This document shows positions 18,001 through 26,086 of a DNA stretch of 59,532 nt, in pieces. The notes beneath the pieces were generated by a model that saw nothing but the letters and a program-made list of their open reading frames with translations, was not told the origin of the DNA and searched no databases. Position 1 is the stretch's first letter. Every line of letters starts with the position of its first letter. The stretch comes from Hominifimenecus microfluidus (lineage in GTDB: Bacteria; Bacillota; Clostridia; Lachnospirales; Lachnospiraceae), in assembly GCA_020687485.1 (NCBI GenBank), contig JAJEQR010000019.1:1-59532 (forward strand). The letters are read 5' to 3'. Both the position numbers and the translations under genes were made by a program.

Positions 18001-20106
18001 AAACTGAATGACCAGACACGAAAGGATGATGTAGTGACTTTTGAGCAATTAGGCGTGGACAGGCTGTTTGTAGACGAGTCACATTATTACAAAAACCTTT
18101 TTTTATACACAAAAATGCGAAATGTGGCAGGCATTTCACAGACTGATGCACAGAAAAGTTCAGATATGTTTATGAAATGCAGGTACATGGATGAGATTAC
18201 CGGGGGAAAGGGAATCACGTTTGCAACGGGAACACCGGTATCAAACAGTATGACTGAGTTATACACCATTATGAGATACCTCCAGTATGATACTTTAATG
18301 AATATGGGAATGGGACATTTTGATTCGTGGGCAGCAACTTTTGGAGAAACAGTTACGGCAATCGAATTGTCACCGGAAGGGACGGGTTATCGTGCAAAAA
18401 CACGATTTGCCCGTTTTTTTAATCTTCCAGAGCTGATCTCCATATTTAAAGAAGCTGCGGATATTCAGACTGCAGATATGCTGAATCTTCCTGTACCGGA
18501 AGCAGAATATATCAATGAAGTGTTAAAGCCGAGTGAGGAACAGAAAGAAATGGTGGAAGCCTTTTCGGAACGTGCAGAACAGGTCAGGGGCGGTGTAGTA
18601 GATCCAAGGGTAGATAATATGCTCAAGATTACCAACGACGGAAGAAAATGTGCATTAGACCAGAGACTTTTAAATGATATGTTGCCAGATGCAGGGGAAA
18701 GCAAGGTAAATGCCTGTGTGGAGAATGCTTTCCAGGTATGGGAGGACGGAAAAGATACACAGGCTACCCAGTTGATCTTCTGTGACCTCAGCACACCGAA
18801 AACTGACGGAACGTTCAACGTTTATGATGATGTGAGAAACAAGCTGGTGGAACGGGGAATCCCGAAAGAGCAGATCGCATTTATCCATGAGTACAATACA
18901 GAAGTAAAAAAAGCGGAGCTGTTTGCAAAGGTGCGGGCCGGACAGGTAAGAATCCTGATGGGTTCCACTCCGAAACTCGGTGCCGGGACCAACGTACAGG
19001 ACAGATTACTTGCACTGCATCATCTGGACTGCCCCTGGAAACCGTCTGACCTGGAACAGCAGGAGGGACGTATTCTCAGACAGGGAAACCAGAATGATAA
19101 GGTAAAAATCTTCCGGTATGTAACGGAAAATACATTCGATTCGTACATGTGGCAGATTCTGGAAAATAAGCAGAAGTTTATTTCGCAGATCATGACCAGT
19201 AAATCCCCCGTTCGTGCCTGTGAAGATGTGGATGATACAGCTCTATCTTATGCAGAGATCAAGGCACTGGCAACAGGAAACGAATACATCAAGGAAAAGA
19301 TGGATCTGGATGTGCAGGTAAGTAAACTGAAACTTCTGAAAGCAAACCACACCAGTCAGATCTATCGTCTGGAATCGGATATTGCAAAGCGGTATCCGGT
19401 ACAGATTACCGCATTAAAAGAAAAGATTGCCGGTATGCGTGTGGATGCAGATGTAGTAAAAGGAATAGATTTACAGGATAATGACCACTTTGCAATGACA
19501 GTCGGTGGAAAGCTGTATACCGATAAAAAAGAAGCGGGAGTTGCACTGATTTCAGCAGCATCCGGTTTGAAGTCCGTAAAATCAGCCGGGCAGATTGGGG
19601 AATATCATGGTTTTGCACTTTCTTCAGAATATAATTTCCTGTCAAATACCTATACCATGACGATCAAGGGAAAATGTTCTTATAAGATTGAGTTCGGAAA
19701 GGATACTCTGGGCAATATTCAGAGGATTCATAATGCACTTTCTGCAATCGGGAAAAAGCTGGCAGATACCGAGCAGAACCTGGAAACGGTACAACAGCAG
19801 TTAAAGACCGCACAGGAAGAGGTGCAGAAGCCATTCCCGAAAGAAGCGGAACTGAGTGAAAAAATGGAACGTCTGGCGGAATTAAATGCCATGCTCAACA
19901 TGGATGAGAAAGGGGGAGAAAATCTTCTGGCAGATGAGGGTATCGGGGAAAATCCGGAAGTAAACGTGCCAGAGGAACGTCAGGACAGAATCGCAGACAG
20001 TGTTCATAAAACGTCTATTCTGGAAAGACTGAAAGAACAGAAACAGCAGGAGCAGACAGGCGAAACAGAGCAGAAACCAAAAAAGAAACACGAACAGGAG
20101 TTATAA
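12037..20106 (+). CDS. Giant DNA methyltransferase-fold/SNF2-type helicase protein
   Basis: A 2,689-aa polyvalent protein typical of large Firmicutes ICEs. The N-terminal 100 residues (WMNYLDTAARLYRYPFMDQLLIHAQRP) resemble an ArdC-like DNA-binding domain. Residues about 290-410 are a disordered Glu/Ser/Gly/Asp-rich linker that carries tnpV in another frame. Several polyvalent-associated domains follow. An N6-methyltransferase fold has motif I ILEPSCGVGNFMGL (about 1179) and motif IV NVPFGAY (about 1243), a variant of NPPY. The SNF2-like helicase has Walker A CVGAGKTFQMI (about 1851), the box VDESHYYKN (about 2011) and EGRILRQGNQND (about 2342), then a coiled coil to the end. It probably modifies or remodels DNA after entry into the recipient. 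ATG 12037 follows GAAGGAGGAATAGGTT. Confidence 0.92.
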   Translation: MARLDEIRGLAEYHAAHISSSPRDWMNYLDTAARLYRYPFMDQLLIHAQRPKATACASLELWNEKMLRWVNRGAKGIALLDETMQKTRLRYVFDIQDTHKVKGGRTPYLWRLQEKQQEELLNHLEEVYGLEAKDTGSLSDALMATAKYMVEENLDEYLDGLTYVTEGTYLEELEEDTIRSEFRSLLTDSIYYTLASRCGLDPLERQEEMDFVHITDYNSLSVLTFIGNATSMASESVLVDIGRFVHRISLEEMKKGIENSEERNYNKFNTLIHESKENNNRIIENEYSQEDEGGNEHGTDISSQRGLSVSESDNPGDRGTDREIRNAAEDISEGTQEQPVSEPVTDWETEQPSGRDRENSTEEIGSTDSETVGEESGTIERGEPDGVDSTYEQSDGNSGREHLDGIGVQLIEDTSEDQLSKAEEEIASALSLPELPSVNEQKREIENRIASLYAGEIAIPSEVVDEVLRTGGNRSKSQLRIIYNFMSEQTPEEYTEFVKREYGTGGKGFEINGMEYSVWFDETGLQIAVGHTVTDQILDKAFLSWEDVSGRIHQLLKQGEYAPQSVLDVARKNAIKEHAQALAYMKADMAEGVAELVFDEEDLPHLHSIYPEITDYLEEKLTDPQWLADLNERLEGLAMAYEEDKSIMRFRTYNPIRISGQFQKFAAEVIPYNARDEFAWQEHKVFITQDEIDAFLAGGGPYSDGRLSTYSFYLLNEDDKARTDFIKEKYGIGGQSHALCGADNSHADYDGKGLKLERGDYGNPDISVLLPWAKVAKRIGYLIDNQQFLRSADYSRMPEYERERIAGKVISFYARLPEEIERLFKQDFFNEEARKELPVMLNDSEKSQKLLQAMDDALAMLPLDFELVNETYEKKLQLLTEVHQYVEGSYTIFPAQEVPDQADGLNGYQMSLFDIVSASEPEENTEEPEVEESSAEMEEVQKGEPESVSVIVQEQWDENVFEYQGYHFEPVGILPQGLEGKELVNQTIGNTELHLTTYEREDDILYSYAGFYEASGSSKADIFRCMETGRNYIPGENELFGYEGEFLPYLQNEQVQEQEPHNFHITDDDLGAGGPKAKFKANMEAIRLLKELEQDQRLATLEEQEVLSRYVGWGGIPQAFEERNSAWAEEYTQLKGVLTPEEYSAARASTLNAFYTSPTVIKAMYEALGNMGLKQGNILEPSCGVGNFMGLLPESMSTTNMYGVELDPVSGQIAKQLYQKNRIAVQGFEETSYPDSFFDCVIGNVPFGAYQVSDRKYDRYHFMIHDYFIAKSLDLVRPGGVVAVVTSSGTMDKQNPEVRQYFANRADLLGAIRLPNNAFQRNANTSVVADILFFQKRDRAAITEPDWVQLKTTPEGYTVNSYFADHPEMVLGDFATESTQYGKQEVTVKAKEGADLAEQLKEAVKHIQGTITEQEISDTELEEQVVSIPADPNIKNFSFALVGEDIYYRENSVMNKMELPVVTGERVRGMVAIRDATNRLLERQLDECSDEEVASLQAELNQVYDSFTAKYGLLSSNANKRAFSMDSSYCLLTSLEFLDEKGELKQKADIFTKRTIRRAEPVTSVDTASEALAVSIGEKAKVDIPYMMELTGKTEEEVTEELTGVIFKNPLTDKWEPSDEYLSGNVREKLNVARQFAENHPEYMVNVQALERVQPKDLDASEIEARLGATWISPDYITEFMAETFHTPRHHINYERIKVQYAEVTGQWNVKGKNVDSSNNPLSTSTYGTQRANAYRLLEDALNLRDTKIYDTIHDANGEHRVLNRKETTLAQQKQELIREEFKEWIFKEMSRRETLCKIYNERFNSVRPREYDGSHIQFVGMNPEIKLMEHQKNAVAHILYGNNTLLAHCVGAGKTFQMIAAGMESKRLGLAQKSLYVVPNHLLEQWGSDFLRLYPGANILVATKKDFEPANRKRFCSRIATGDYDAVIIGHSQFEKIPLSRERQIALLEEQIADITYSIEAAKEEAGQQYTVKQMEKTKKTLKAKLEKLNDQTRKDDVVTFEQLGVDRLFVDESHYYKNLFLYTKMRNVAGISQTDAQKSSDMFMKCRYMDEITGGKGITFATGTPVSNSMTELYTIMRYLQYDTLMNMGMGHFDSWAATFGETVTAIELSPEGTGYRAKTRFARFFNLPELISIFKEAADIQTADMLNLPVPEAEYINEVLKPSEEQKEMVEAFSERAEQVRGGVVDPRVDNMLKITNDGRKCALDQRLLNDMLPDAGESKVNACVENAFQVWEDGKDTQATQLIFCDLSTPKTDGTFNVYDDVRNKLVERGIPKEQIAFIHEYNTEVKKAELFAKVRAGQVRILMGSTPKLGAGTNVQDRLLALHHLDCPWKPSDLEQQEGRILRQGNQNDKVKIFRYVTENTFDSYMWQILENKQKFISQIMTSKSPVRACEDVDDTALSYAEIKALATGNEYIKEKMDLDVQVSKLKLLKANHTSQIYRLESDIAKRYPVQITALKEKIAGMRVDADVVKGIDLQDNDHFAMTVGGKLYTDKKEAGVALISAASGLKSVKSAGQIGEYHGFALSSEYNFLSNTYTMTIKGKCSYKIEFGKDTLGNIQRIHNALSAIGKKLADTEQNLETVQQQLKTAQEEVQKPFPKEAELSEKMERLAELNAMLNMDEKGGENLLADEGIGENPEVNVPEERQDRIADSVHKTSILERLKEQKQQEQTGETEQKPKKKHEQEL
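12926..13267 (+). CDS. tnpV: TnpV-family protein nested in another frame of the helicase gene
   Basis: A 113-aa frame (MELTYHRKGDYLFPNLTIQ...) lying entirely inside the giant helicase gene, shifted relative to it. It shows the TnpV pattern: IGKYGMLRRTFLKEH, then YQSLLLTGKLNSHLEEIEKT, then WTAHMNSLTATAEE and a terminal ELVY. TnpV proteins accompany transposons with large serine recombinases (Tn4451 type); their biochemical role is not firmly known. ATG 12926 has AAGGAGG (12911-12917) eight bases upstream, one of the best ribosome sites in the region, although it lies in the middle of another gene. The host frame here encodes only a polar linker. The family match and ribosome site argue it is truly expressed. 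Confidence 0.8.
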   Translation: MELTYHRKGDYLFPNLTIQETEVQIGKYGMLRRTFLKEHKNSLYQSLLLTGKLNSHLEEIEKTAQKRLEVQIAKLLEKNPAPSKEENPMAWTAHMNSLTATAEESILTELVYS

Positions 20107-20111
20107 AGGGT

Positions 20112-20148
20112 ATCCCGTCAGAGTGACCAGAGCTTTGGCGGGATTTTT
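20112..20148 (+). terminator. Intrinsic terminator/attenuator before the ArdC-type gene
   Basis: ATCCCGTCA (20112-20120) pairs with TGGCGGGAT (20136-20144) with one G-T pair, followed by TTTTTCT. It lies 18 bases before the next start codon on the same strand. Confidence 0.7.
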
Positions 20149-20165
20149 CTATGGAGGATTTGATT

Positions 20166-23100
20166 ATGGCAAACAGAGAAGAGCAGTTAAAGCAGATTAC
20201 AGAGCAGTTGGAACAGGGCGTTGCAGAAATATTCACATCAGAAAAATATACCGAATATCTGAACACAATGGCAAAGTTCCATAATTACAGTTTTAATAAT
20301 ACATTGTTGATCGCCATGCAGAAACCGGAAGCAACACTGGTAGCAGGGTATCAGGCATGGCAGAAGAAATTCAACCGGCAGGTAAAAAGAGGGGAAAAGG
20401 GCATCCAGATCATTGCCCCGGCTCCGTATAAAGAGAAACAGGAGATTGAAAAAACTGATCCGGAAACAGGAGAGATTGTGATCGGGGAAGATGGACAGCC
20501 GGAAACAGAAGTAGTAGAACGTGTCATTACAAGATTCCGGGTTACGACAGTATTTGATGTCAGTCAGACCACAGGAGAACCGATTCCAGAGTTTGAGGTA
20601 TCGGAACTGGAGGGGGATGTTCTGATCTACCATGATTTTATGGAAGCATTAAAGATGGTTGCCCCGGTTCCTATCCGCTTTCTTGAGATTGACGGGGAAG
20701 CAAAAGGCTTTTATCAGATTGTCGATAAATATATCGCTGTCCAGCCTGGCATGAGTGAGGCACAGACCATGAAAACAGCGGTGCATGAAACGGCACATGC
20801 AGTATTGCATGATCGTGACCAGATGGAAGCGGAGGGCATCGTAAAAGACCAGCTTACAAGGGAAGTGGAAGCTGAAAGTGTTGCTTATGTGGTATGCAAC
20901 CATTTTGGACTAGATACATCAGAGTATTCCTTTTCCTATATTGCAAGCTGGTCTTCAGGTAAAAATATGAAAGAGCTTCGTGCTTCTATGGACACCATCC
21001 GTAAGACTTCTGCTGATATGATCGGACAGATTGAGGAAAAACTCAAGGAGCTTCAGATCGAAAGACCAGAGCAGGAAGTAACTGCTGTGGAGCAGACAGA
21101 AGAACAGAGTGCCATGCAGTATGCGGAGCAGACCATCAACCGTCTGGAGCAGGAACGGACGATTTTCAGCAATGACCAGAGAAATCTTATCGTAAATTTT
21201 GCTTATAAACTGGATGACAGGGAAGCAACGGAAAAACTGGCAGAGAATCTTGCAGAATCTATTCTGGATGGAAACAGGGAAGCGGTACTAAAACTGATTG
21301 AAGAAGCGGAGGAACAGATTGACAGTCTGCCGGATTCGATGATTGGTTTATTAGAATTGCATGAAGCCGGATTTTATTCAGAAAGTATGCTTCCGCTTAC
21401 CAGGGAACGGGCAGTGGAACTGCACCATGAGGGAGTAACGGTTTACGGACTGACCGGAGCAATGAGTGGTCAGGAGCAGTCACAGAGGGTTATGAATCTG
21501 GAACGGGATATTTTACAGCATGACGGGTTATTCGGAGTGACGAAATTTGAATGGGAAAATTACCGAAGAAGCCTGGAAACAGTTATGACACCGGAAGAAA
21601 AGGAAAAGATCAAAGAAACGCTTCTTCTGGAAAGTGATGGAAATCGTTATGGTATTTATCAGATCAACAGCGGGCAGGAAGAAAGAGGGTATCAGTTTTT
21701 AAGTCTGGAAGCGGTAAAAGAAATGGGATTTAACGTAGATGGCAAAGACTATCAGATGGTTTACAGTGAAAGACTGAGAGATGCTACGACACTGGATAAC
21801 CTCTTTGAGCGTTTTAATATAGAACGACCACACGATTTTACCGGGCATTCCATGTCAGTCAGTGATGTGATCATTATGAACCGGGGCGGCAGATTAACCG
21901 CATACTATGTGGATTCCTTTGGTTTTACAGAACTGCCGGACTTTGTGGCACAGAGAGTCGAGATGTTAAATGCCAATCCAGTAAAAGCATATCCGGAAGT
22001 TTATATGGGAACTTTGGAAAAGGCTATGCAGGAGAGAAATGTAGATGCTTACCTGGATTCCAGAAAACTGAATATTGACTGTAAAAATGCAATCGAACAG
22101 GCAATCACAGAAAACTTTGATGGCATGAGTCTGAACCCGGATACTGCGATAGATGTGATCGGAAAATATGGAGAAGAACGTGTTGCCTTTGTTCTGGCAA
22201 ACACATTAAAGCAACTTTCTTATGATGGAAGATTTTCTGATGGCAATAAACGGTGGGCAGATGGCATTGATATTCCGGAAAATATCAGCAGAGGAATAGA
22301 TCTGAACAGGGACTATATTGTGGGCAGCCATCCTGCAGTCCTGAATGGATTTATTGATATGGCAAGAAAAGAAATCCGTACCCGGAAACTGGAAGAGGTG
22401 CTTGGTGTGAAAAATCAGCATATCACTGAAACTACAAGAGGGTATGAAGCAGACGGACATACAGGCACCTGGTATGCGATGGGTATGAAAACGTATCATG
22501 GGGAGCGATTCTTCCAGATGCGGAGCGAGGAATACGGTCAGGACGTGGCAGATATTATTGTATCGGAAAATGGGACACTGGTGGCAGAGGACATCTGGCA
22601 TGGATTTGATGAAGGAGCCAGGGAAGCTATTTCAGAATATCTGGAAGAAAATGGTGCAACGGTATATGACCTGATGAATATTCCAGACCAAGCAACAGTC
22701 ATCTTAGCAGACGGAACAGTTATGAAAATCATGGAACAGCAGTCAATCAGTACGGATACATGGGAGCCGACATTGACCGGACAGAATCAGCAGGGGGAAG
22801 AACAGAAATTCAGTTTTTTCGAGATACATAAAGTCAGAGAAAATAATGGCATTGACCTGAAAATGCCAGAAAATCATTATATTGATCAATATTATGTGAT
22901 CGAAGATCTGGCAGCAAAAGGAGGGATGAAGATTGAGCGATATAAGGATCTGGGAGCTGCCCTTGGAGCATATTACTCTCTGCCTAATCATAAAATGAAA
23001 GCTCTTGGAATTGAAAATACAGCACCGTTGCGAGGTAGTCTTGATTTTATCCAGTGTAAGAATGGAATAGATACATTGATTTATGATTGCCAGGAAGTGG

Positions 23101-24902
23101 AAGGATGGCTGAATCCGCAGATATACAATACTTTTAAAGAAATAGGAAACAGTCTGGCAGGACATGATACAGAGATAGCATACCAGATTGGAGAGCAGTA
23201 TTTTACAATCCAGACAGTAGAAGATGGTTATGATTATACATTCTATGATAAGGATTATCTGGAACTGGATGGCGGTGTCTACGATAATCCGGATATTTCT
23301 ATTTCAGAAGTAATAGAGAACATTTTAGAGGAAGAAGGATTGCCCCTAGAAGATGCAAATGTGATGGATTATGAAGAACTGTATGCCGAAATTGAATATG
23401 CAGAAGAAGAGAGAATGGAGAAGATACAGTTTGAACGTAATTGTCCAAAGGCTTTTTTTGATGGTTATGAAAGGGAAGCGGCATTAAAAAATTATGAGGG
23501 AATAACCGTACAATTTAAAAAATCTGGTATGTATTTAACAGTGCAACCGACGGAGGATGGCTATAAATACCTGGTTTATGATCAGGAACTTCATGAAATT
23601 TCAGGAGATGCCTGTGGAAATCCAGAAGATTCTATTCAGAAAGCAATGTATACCAGCCTGAAAAATGAAGGATTGGAAGATGTTGAATGTGTAAAAGCTG
23701 ATGACAGGGAGTTTCGGGATAAGGTAATCAGCCATTCTAAAGAAGTGCTGGCCAGTGGAGATGTTCGATTCACTTCGGAACTTGGCAGATGTGAAACAGC
23801 ATTGAATGGAATGGGCAGGGCAGAAATTGAATATGAAGTTTTATTTCATGCAAGAGCTGTTCTGGAAGAAATGGGACTGGAAAATGAAGTTACATTGATT
23901 GGGGCGAGAATACATGGTTCCAGAAGCAGAGATGACCTGTATCGTGCAGATTCTGATCTTGATGTGGTGCTTTCTTATCGGGGAAATATTCGGGAGGATA
24001 GTTTTTTTAACGAATTGAATTCCTATGGTATGGCAATAGCAGGCATTAAAATAGACATTAACCCAATCTCAGAAGAAAGGATTACCCTAGCAGAATATAT
24101 AAAGGAATCCGAAGCCTATCTTGATCATCAGGAAATCAAGAAACTCGCAGTGGACTTGGATAATTTTAGTTATGAGTATGATACTTATGAATATAAAGAT
24201 AGTGTTGAAAATAGGGAAGAACAGGTCGATAAAATTACAGAGGATATTTTGAACAAGGATACAGCAGGTTTAAAAAACTGGCTGATTGAGGTGTCGGAAG
24301 AATCGGATATAGACAGTGATGTAGTCACTGCTCGATCATTACTTTCACGTCTGGAAAATGCGGAAACACTCTCTGTTTTTACCAGGCAGCCAGAGCAGGA
24401 ACAGTCAGAAGCCACGATCACTTTTTATGTTGCGGAGTGTATGGAATTTCCTGTTATGGGTGAGTATCATGAGAACCTTACCCTGGAAGAAGCCTTACGC
24501 ATTTATGAATCAATTCCTGCAGAACGCATGAATGGAATAAAAGGTGTTGGATTTGAACTGCATGATGGAAGCGATTATGACGGACCGTATGATCTTATGC
24601 GACTGGGAAAAGTTGAACGGGAAGGTGTGGAGATGATTCAGCATTATAAGGAAAGTCCATTAGTGCAGAAAGCAATGGATGATGTAGAAAAATATTTTGA
24701 CTCAAAGCAGGAGATTACGAAAATAGAGGAAAAAGCAGTTGAAGATAAGTCTGTACCAAAAGAAAATCTTCCGCAGCCAAAGAGCAGAAAAGAATCTGTT
24801 CTTCAGGCACTCAGAGAGCGTCAGGCGAAAATAAAAGAGCAGGAGCAGAATATGTCGAAAGAAAAATTCAAGGCACATAAGAAGGGAGATGTAACATTAT
24901 GA
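20166..24902 (+). CDS. ArdC-type antirestriction/metallopeptidase polyvalent protein with nucleotidyltransferase-like domain
   Basis: About 1,578 aa. An ArdC-like ssDNA-binding N-terminus (YSFNNTLLIAMQKPEATLVAG) is followed by a zincin-type peptidase with AVHETAHAVLHD (about residues 205-216). Further on come YodL-like (HDFTGHSMSVSDVIIMNRGG, about 555-575) and DUF3849/LPD-type domains. Two related segments near 1010-1080 and 1115-1190 (VEDGYDYTFYDKDYLELDGG; TEDGYKYLVYDQELHEISGD) look like an internal repeat. Near 1246-1300 a Pol-beta-type nucleotidyltransferase motif appears: GARIHGSRSR ... DSDLDVVLSY ... IKIDINPIS. ArdC proteins protect incoming ssDNA from restriction in the recipient. ATG 20166 is chosen over 20151 because GGAGG (20153-20157) is the ribosome site. 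Confidence 0.88.
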   Translation: MANREEQLKQITEQLEQGVAEIFTSEKYTEYLNTMAKFHNYSFNNTLLIAMQKPEATLVAGYQAWQKKFNRQVKRGEKGIQIIAPAPYKEKQEIEKTDPETGEIVIGEDGQPETEVVERVITRFRVTTVFDVSQTTGEPIPEFEVSELEGDVLIYHDFMEALKMVAPVPIRFLEIDGEAKGFYQIVDKYIAVQPGMSEAQTMKTAVHETAHAVLHDRDQMEAEGIVKDQLTREVEAESVAYVVCNHFGLDTSEYSFSYIASWSSGKNMKELRASMDTIRKTSADMIGQIEEKLKELQIERPEQEVTAVEQTEEQSAMQYAEQTINRLEQERTIFSNDQRNLIVNFAYKLDDREATEKLAENLAESILDGNREAVLKLIEEAEEQIDSLPDSMIGLLELHEAGFYSESMLPLTRERAVELHHEGVTVYGLTGAMSGQEQSQRVMNLERDILQHDGLFGVTKFEWENYRRSLETVMTPEEKEKIKETLLLESDGNRYGIYQINSGQEERGYQFLSLEAVKEMGFNVDGKDYQMVYSERLRDATTLDNLFERFNIERPHDFTGHSMSVSDVIIMNRGGRLTAYYVDSFGFTELPDFVAQRVEMLNANPVKAYPEVYMGTLEKAMQERNVDAYLDSRKLNIDCKNAIEQAITENFDGMSLNPDTAIDVIGKYGEERVAFVLANTLKQLSYDGRFSDGNKRWADGIDIPENISRGIDLNRDYIVGSHPAVLNGFIDMARKEIRTRKLEEVLGVKNQHITETTRGYEADGHTGTWYAMGMKTYHGERFFQMRSEEYGQDVADIIVSENGTLVAEDIWHGFDEGAREAISEYLEENGATVYDLMNIPDQATVILADGTVMKIMEQQSISTDTWEPTLTGQNQQGEEQKFSFFEIHKVRENNGIDLKMPENHYIDQYYVIEDLAAKGGMKIERYKDLGAALGAYYSLPNHKMKALGIENTAPLRGSLDFIQCKNGIDTLIYDCQEVEGWLNPQIYNTFKEIGNSLAGHDTEIAYQIGEQYFTIQTVEDGYDYTFYDKDYLELDGGVYDNPDISISEVIENILEEEGLPLEDANVMDYEELYAEIEYAEEERMEKIQFERNCPKAFFDGYEREAALKNYEGITVQFKKSGMYLTVQPTEDGYKYLVYDQELHEISGDACGNPEDSIQKAMYTSLKNEGLEDVECVKADDREFRDKVISHSKEVLASGDVRFTSELGRCETALNGMGRAEIEYEVLFHARAVLEEMGLENEVTLIGARIHGSRSRDDLYRADSDLDVVLSYRGNIREDSFFNELNSYGMAIAGIKIDINPISEERITLAEYIKESEAYLDHQEIKKLAVDLDNFSYEYDTYEYKDSVENREEQVDKITEDILNKDTAGLKNWLIEVSEESDIDSDVVTARSLLSRLENAETLSVFTRQPEQEQSEATITFYVAECMEFPVMGEYHENLTLEEALRIYESIPAERMNGIKGVGFELHDGSDYDGPYDLMRLGKVEREGVEMIQHYKESPLVQKAMDDVEKYFDSKQEITKIEEKAVEDKSVPKENLPQPKSRKESVLQALRERQAKIKEQEQNMSKEKFKAHKKGDVTL

Positions 24903-25132
24903 TGGTAAGGTTTGAGGAAGATGAATATATAGCAGTGGCAATTTTTGATGCAGGAAACCGGGTACAGACAATGGAAGCAATGGATGAGATTTTTTCATAT
25001 CTGGACGAAGATATGAAGCTGCTGATTTTCACGACGATTCAGAAACTCTATTATCTTAGCGATGAGGGATATGAAGAATTGCAGAAAATGGTAGAAATTT
25101 ATAAAGCAGATCTGGAGGTGGATGGAGAATGA
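24899..25132 (+). CDS. TTRAP-like transposon-transfer-assisting protein
   Basis: A 77-aa acidic protein (FEEDEYIAVAIFDAGNRVQT ... DEDMKLLIFTTIQKLYYLSD) matching the small transposon-transfer-assisting family found next to YodL genes in ICEs. No membrane segment or catalytic motif is visible; predicted mostly helical. The start overlaps the stop of the ArdC-type gene (ATGA arrangement; ATG at 24899 or the next ATG), with AAGGGAG upstream, and its own end overlaps the next start, so all three genes are probably translationally coupled. Function in transfer is inferred from the family name only. Confidence 0.75.
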   Translation: MMVRFEEDEYIAVAIFDAGNRVQTMEAMDEIFSYLDEDMKLLIFTTIQKLYYLSDEGYEELQKMVEIYKADLEVDGE

Positions 25133-25980
25133 GTACAAGTCAGTTTGCAGTTTACCAGTTAAAAAGAAAGCCGGAATTGAGAAATCTTCTTTTCCGGATG
25201 TATGAAGAACTTGCACAGGAGCAGATCCCTGTGCAGGTGGCAAATTATGAACAGGTGTATCTTGGAACAATGAAATCGGGAGAAACACCAGAACAGATAA
25301 AAAAGGAGCTGGAGAAGAAACAGCCACATAATTATAAAGGTCATGCAGTCAGTACCAGTGATGTGCTGATCCTTAATGATAATGGTGTCACGACCACTTA
25401 TTATGTAAATAAAGATACTTTTATAGAAATTCCAGATTTTATGAAAGTTACATCTTCAGAAAACGGTGGACTTACAAAAGATACAGTTGGATATGAAATA
25501 GAGGGAAAAGACGGGACATGGGAAGTAGTAGATTACCTGCTGGTAGAAGGAAAAAATTATTTTCTTATGGAACATGAGCAGTATGGAAAAGATGTTGCGT
25601 ATGTAGTATTAGATCAGAAAGGCAATGTGCTTGTAGACAGTACCTACAATGGATTTGATGATGTAGTAAAACAGAAGATTCTTGATTCTCTGCACCCGCC
25701 AGTACAGGAGCAGTCCGGAAATAGTAAACCGAAACTGGATAACTGGCAGAAATATATGGAGAATGGGGAATACCTGCGAAGTGCGGAGATCACAGAGGAA
25801 GCAAATTACAATATGATTGACGGACTTAAAAATAATGCAGCACCGAAAGATAAAAAGCCCCGTCCAAAAGAATCTGTCCTTGCGAAACTGAACGAGAAAA
25901 AGGAAGAAGTTGCAAGACGCAGTGGACAGAAAGCTATGCAGCAGGTAATGGGAACTGAGGCAGAACGTACAAAAAAATAG
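25129..25980 (+). CDS. YodL/DUF4316-domain protein
   Basis: A 283-aa protein. The N-terminal half is a YodL domain (QFAVYQLKRKPELRNLLF ... HNYKGHAVSTSDVLILNDNG), also present inside the ArdC-type protein upstream. The middle (VGYEIEGKDGTWEVVDYLLVE) resembles its repeated tail, and the C-terminus (MIDGLKNNAAPKDKKPRPKESVLAKLNEKK) is DUF4316-like and basic. The same PKESVL-type ending closes the ArdC-type protein, suggesting a shared docking or terminal module. The start ATG overlaps the previous stop; GGAGGTGGAGA is the ribosome site. The last gene of the plus-strand transfer operon, followed by a terminator. Confidence 0.82.
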   Translation: MSTSQFAVYQLKRKPELRNLLFRMYEELAQEQIPVQVANYEQVYLGTMKSGETPEQIKKELEKKQPHNYKGHAVSTSDVLILNDNGVTTTYYVNKDTFIEIPDFMKVTSSENGGLTKDTVGYEIEGKDGTWEVVDYLLVEGKNYFLMEHEQYGKDVAYVVLDQKGNVLVDSTYNGFDDVVKQKILDSLHPPVQEQSGNSKPKLDNWQKYMENGEYLRSAEITEEANYNMIDGLKNNAAPKDKKPRPKESVLAKLNEKKEEVARRSGQKAMQQVMGTEAERTKK

Positions 25981-25993
25981 GGCAAGTAGAAGA

Positions 25994-26025
25994 GGGGCTG
26001 GTCACATAATTGTGGCTGGCCTTTT
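25994..26025 (+). terminator. Terminator at the end of the transfer operon
   Basis: GGCTGGTCACA (25996-26006) pairs with TGTGGCTGGCC (26011-26021) with three G-T pairs, followed by TTTTAT. It separates the plus-strand operon from convergent minus-strand genes. Confidence 0.75.
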
Positions 26026-26086
26026 ATAATCTGTAAAATATAAAAACACACAAGAAACAATGCCTGTGTGTTTTGAAAGAAAATAT

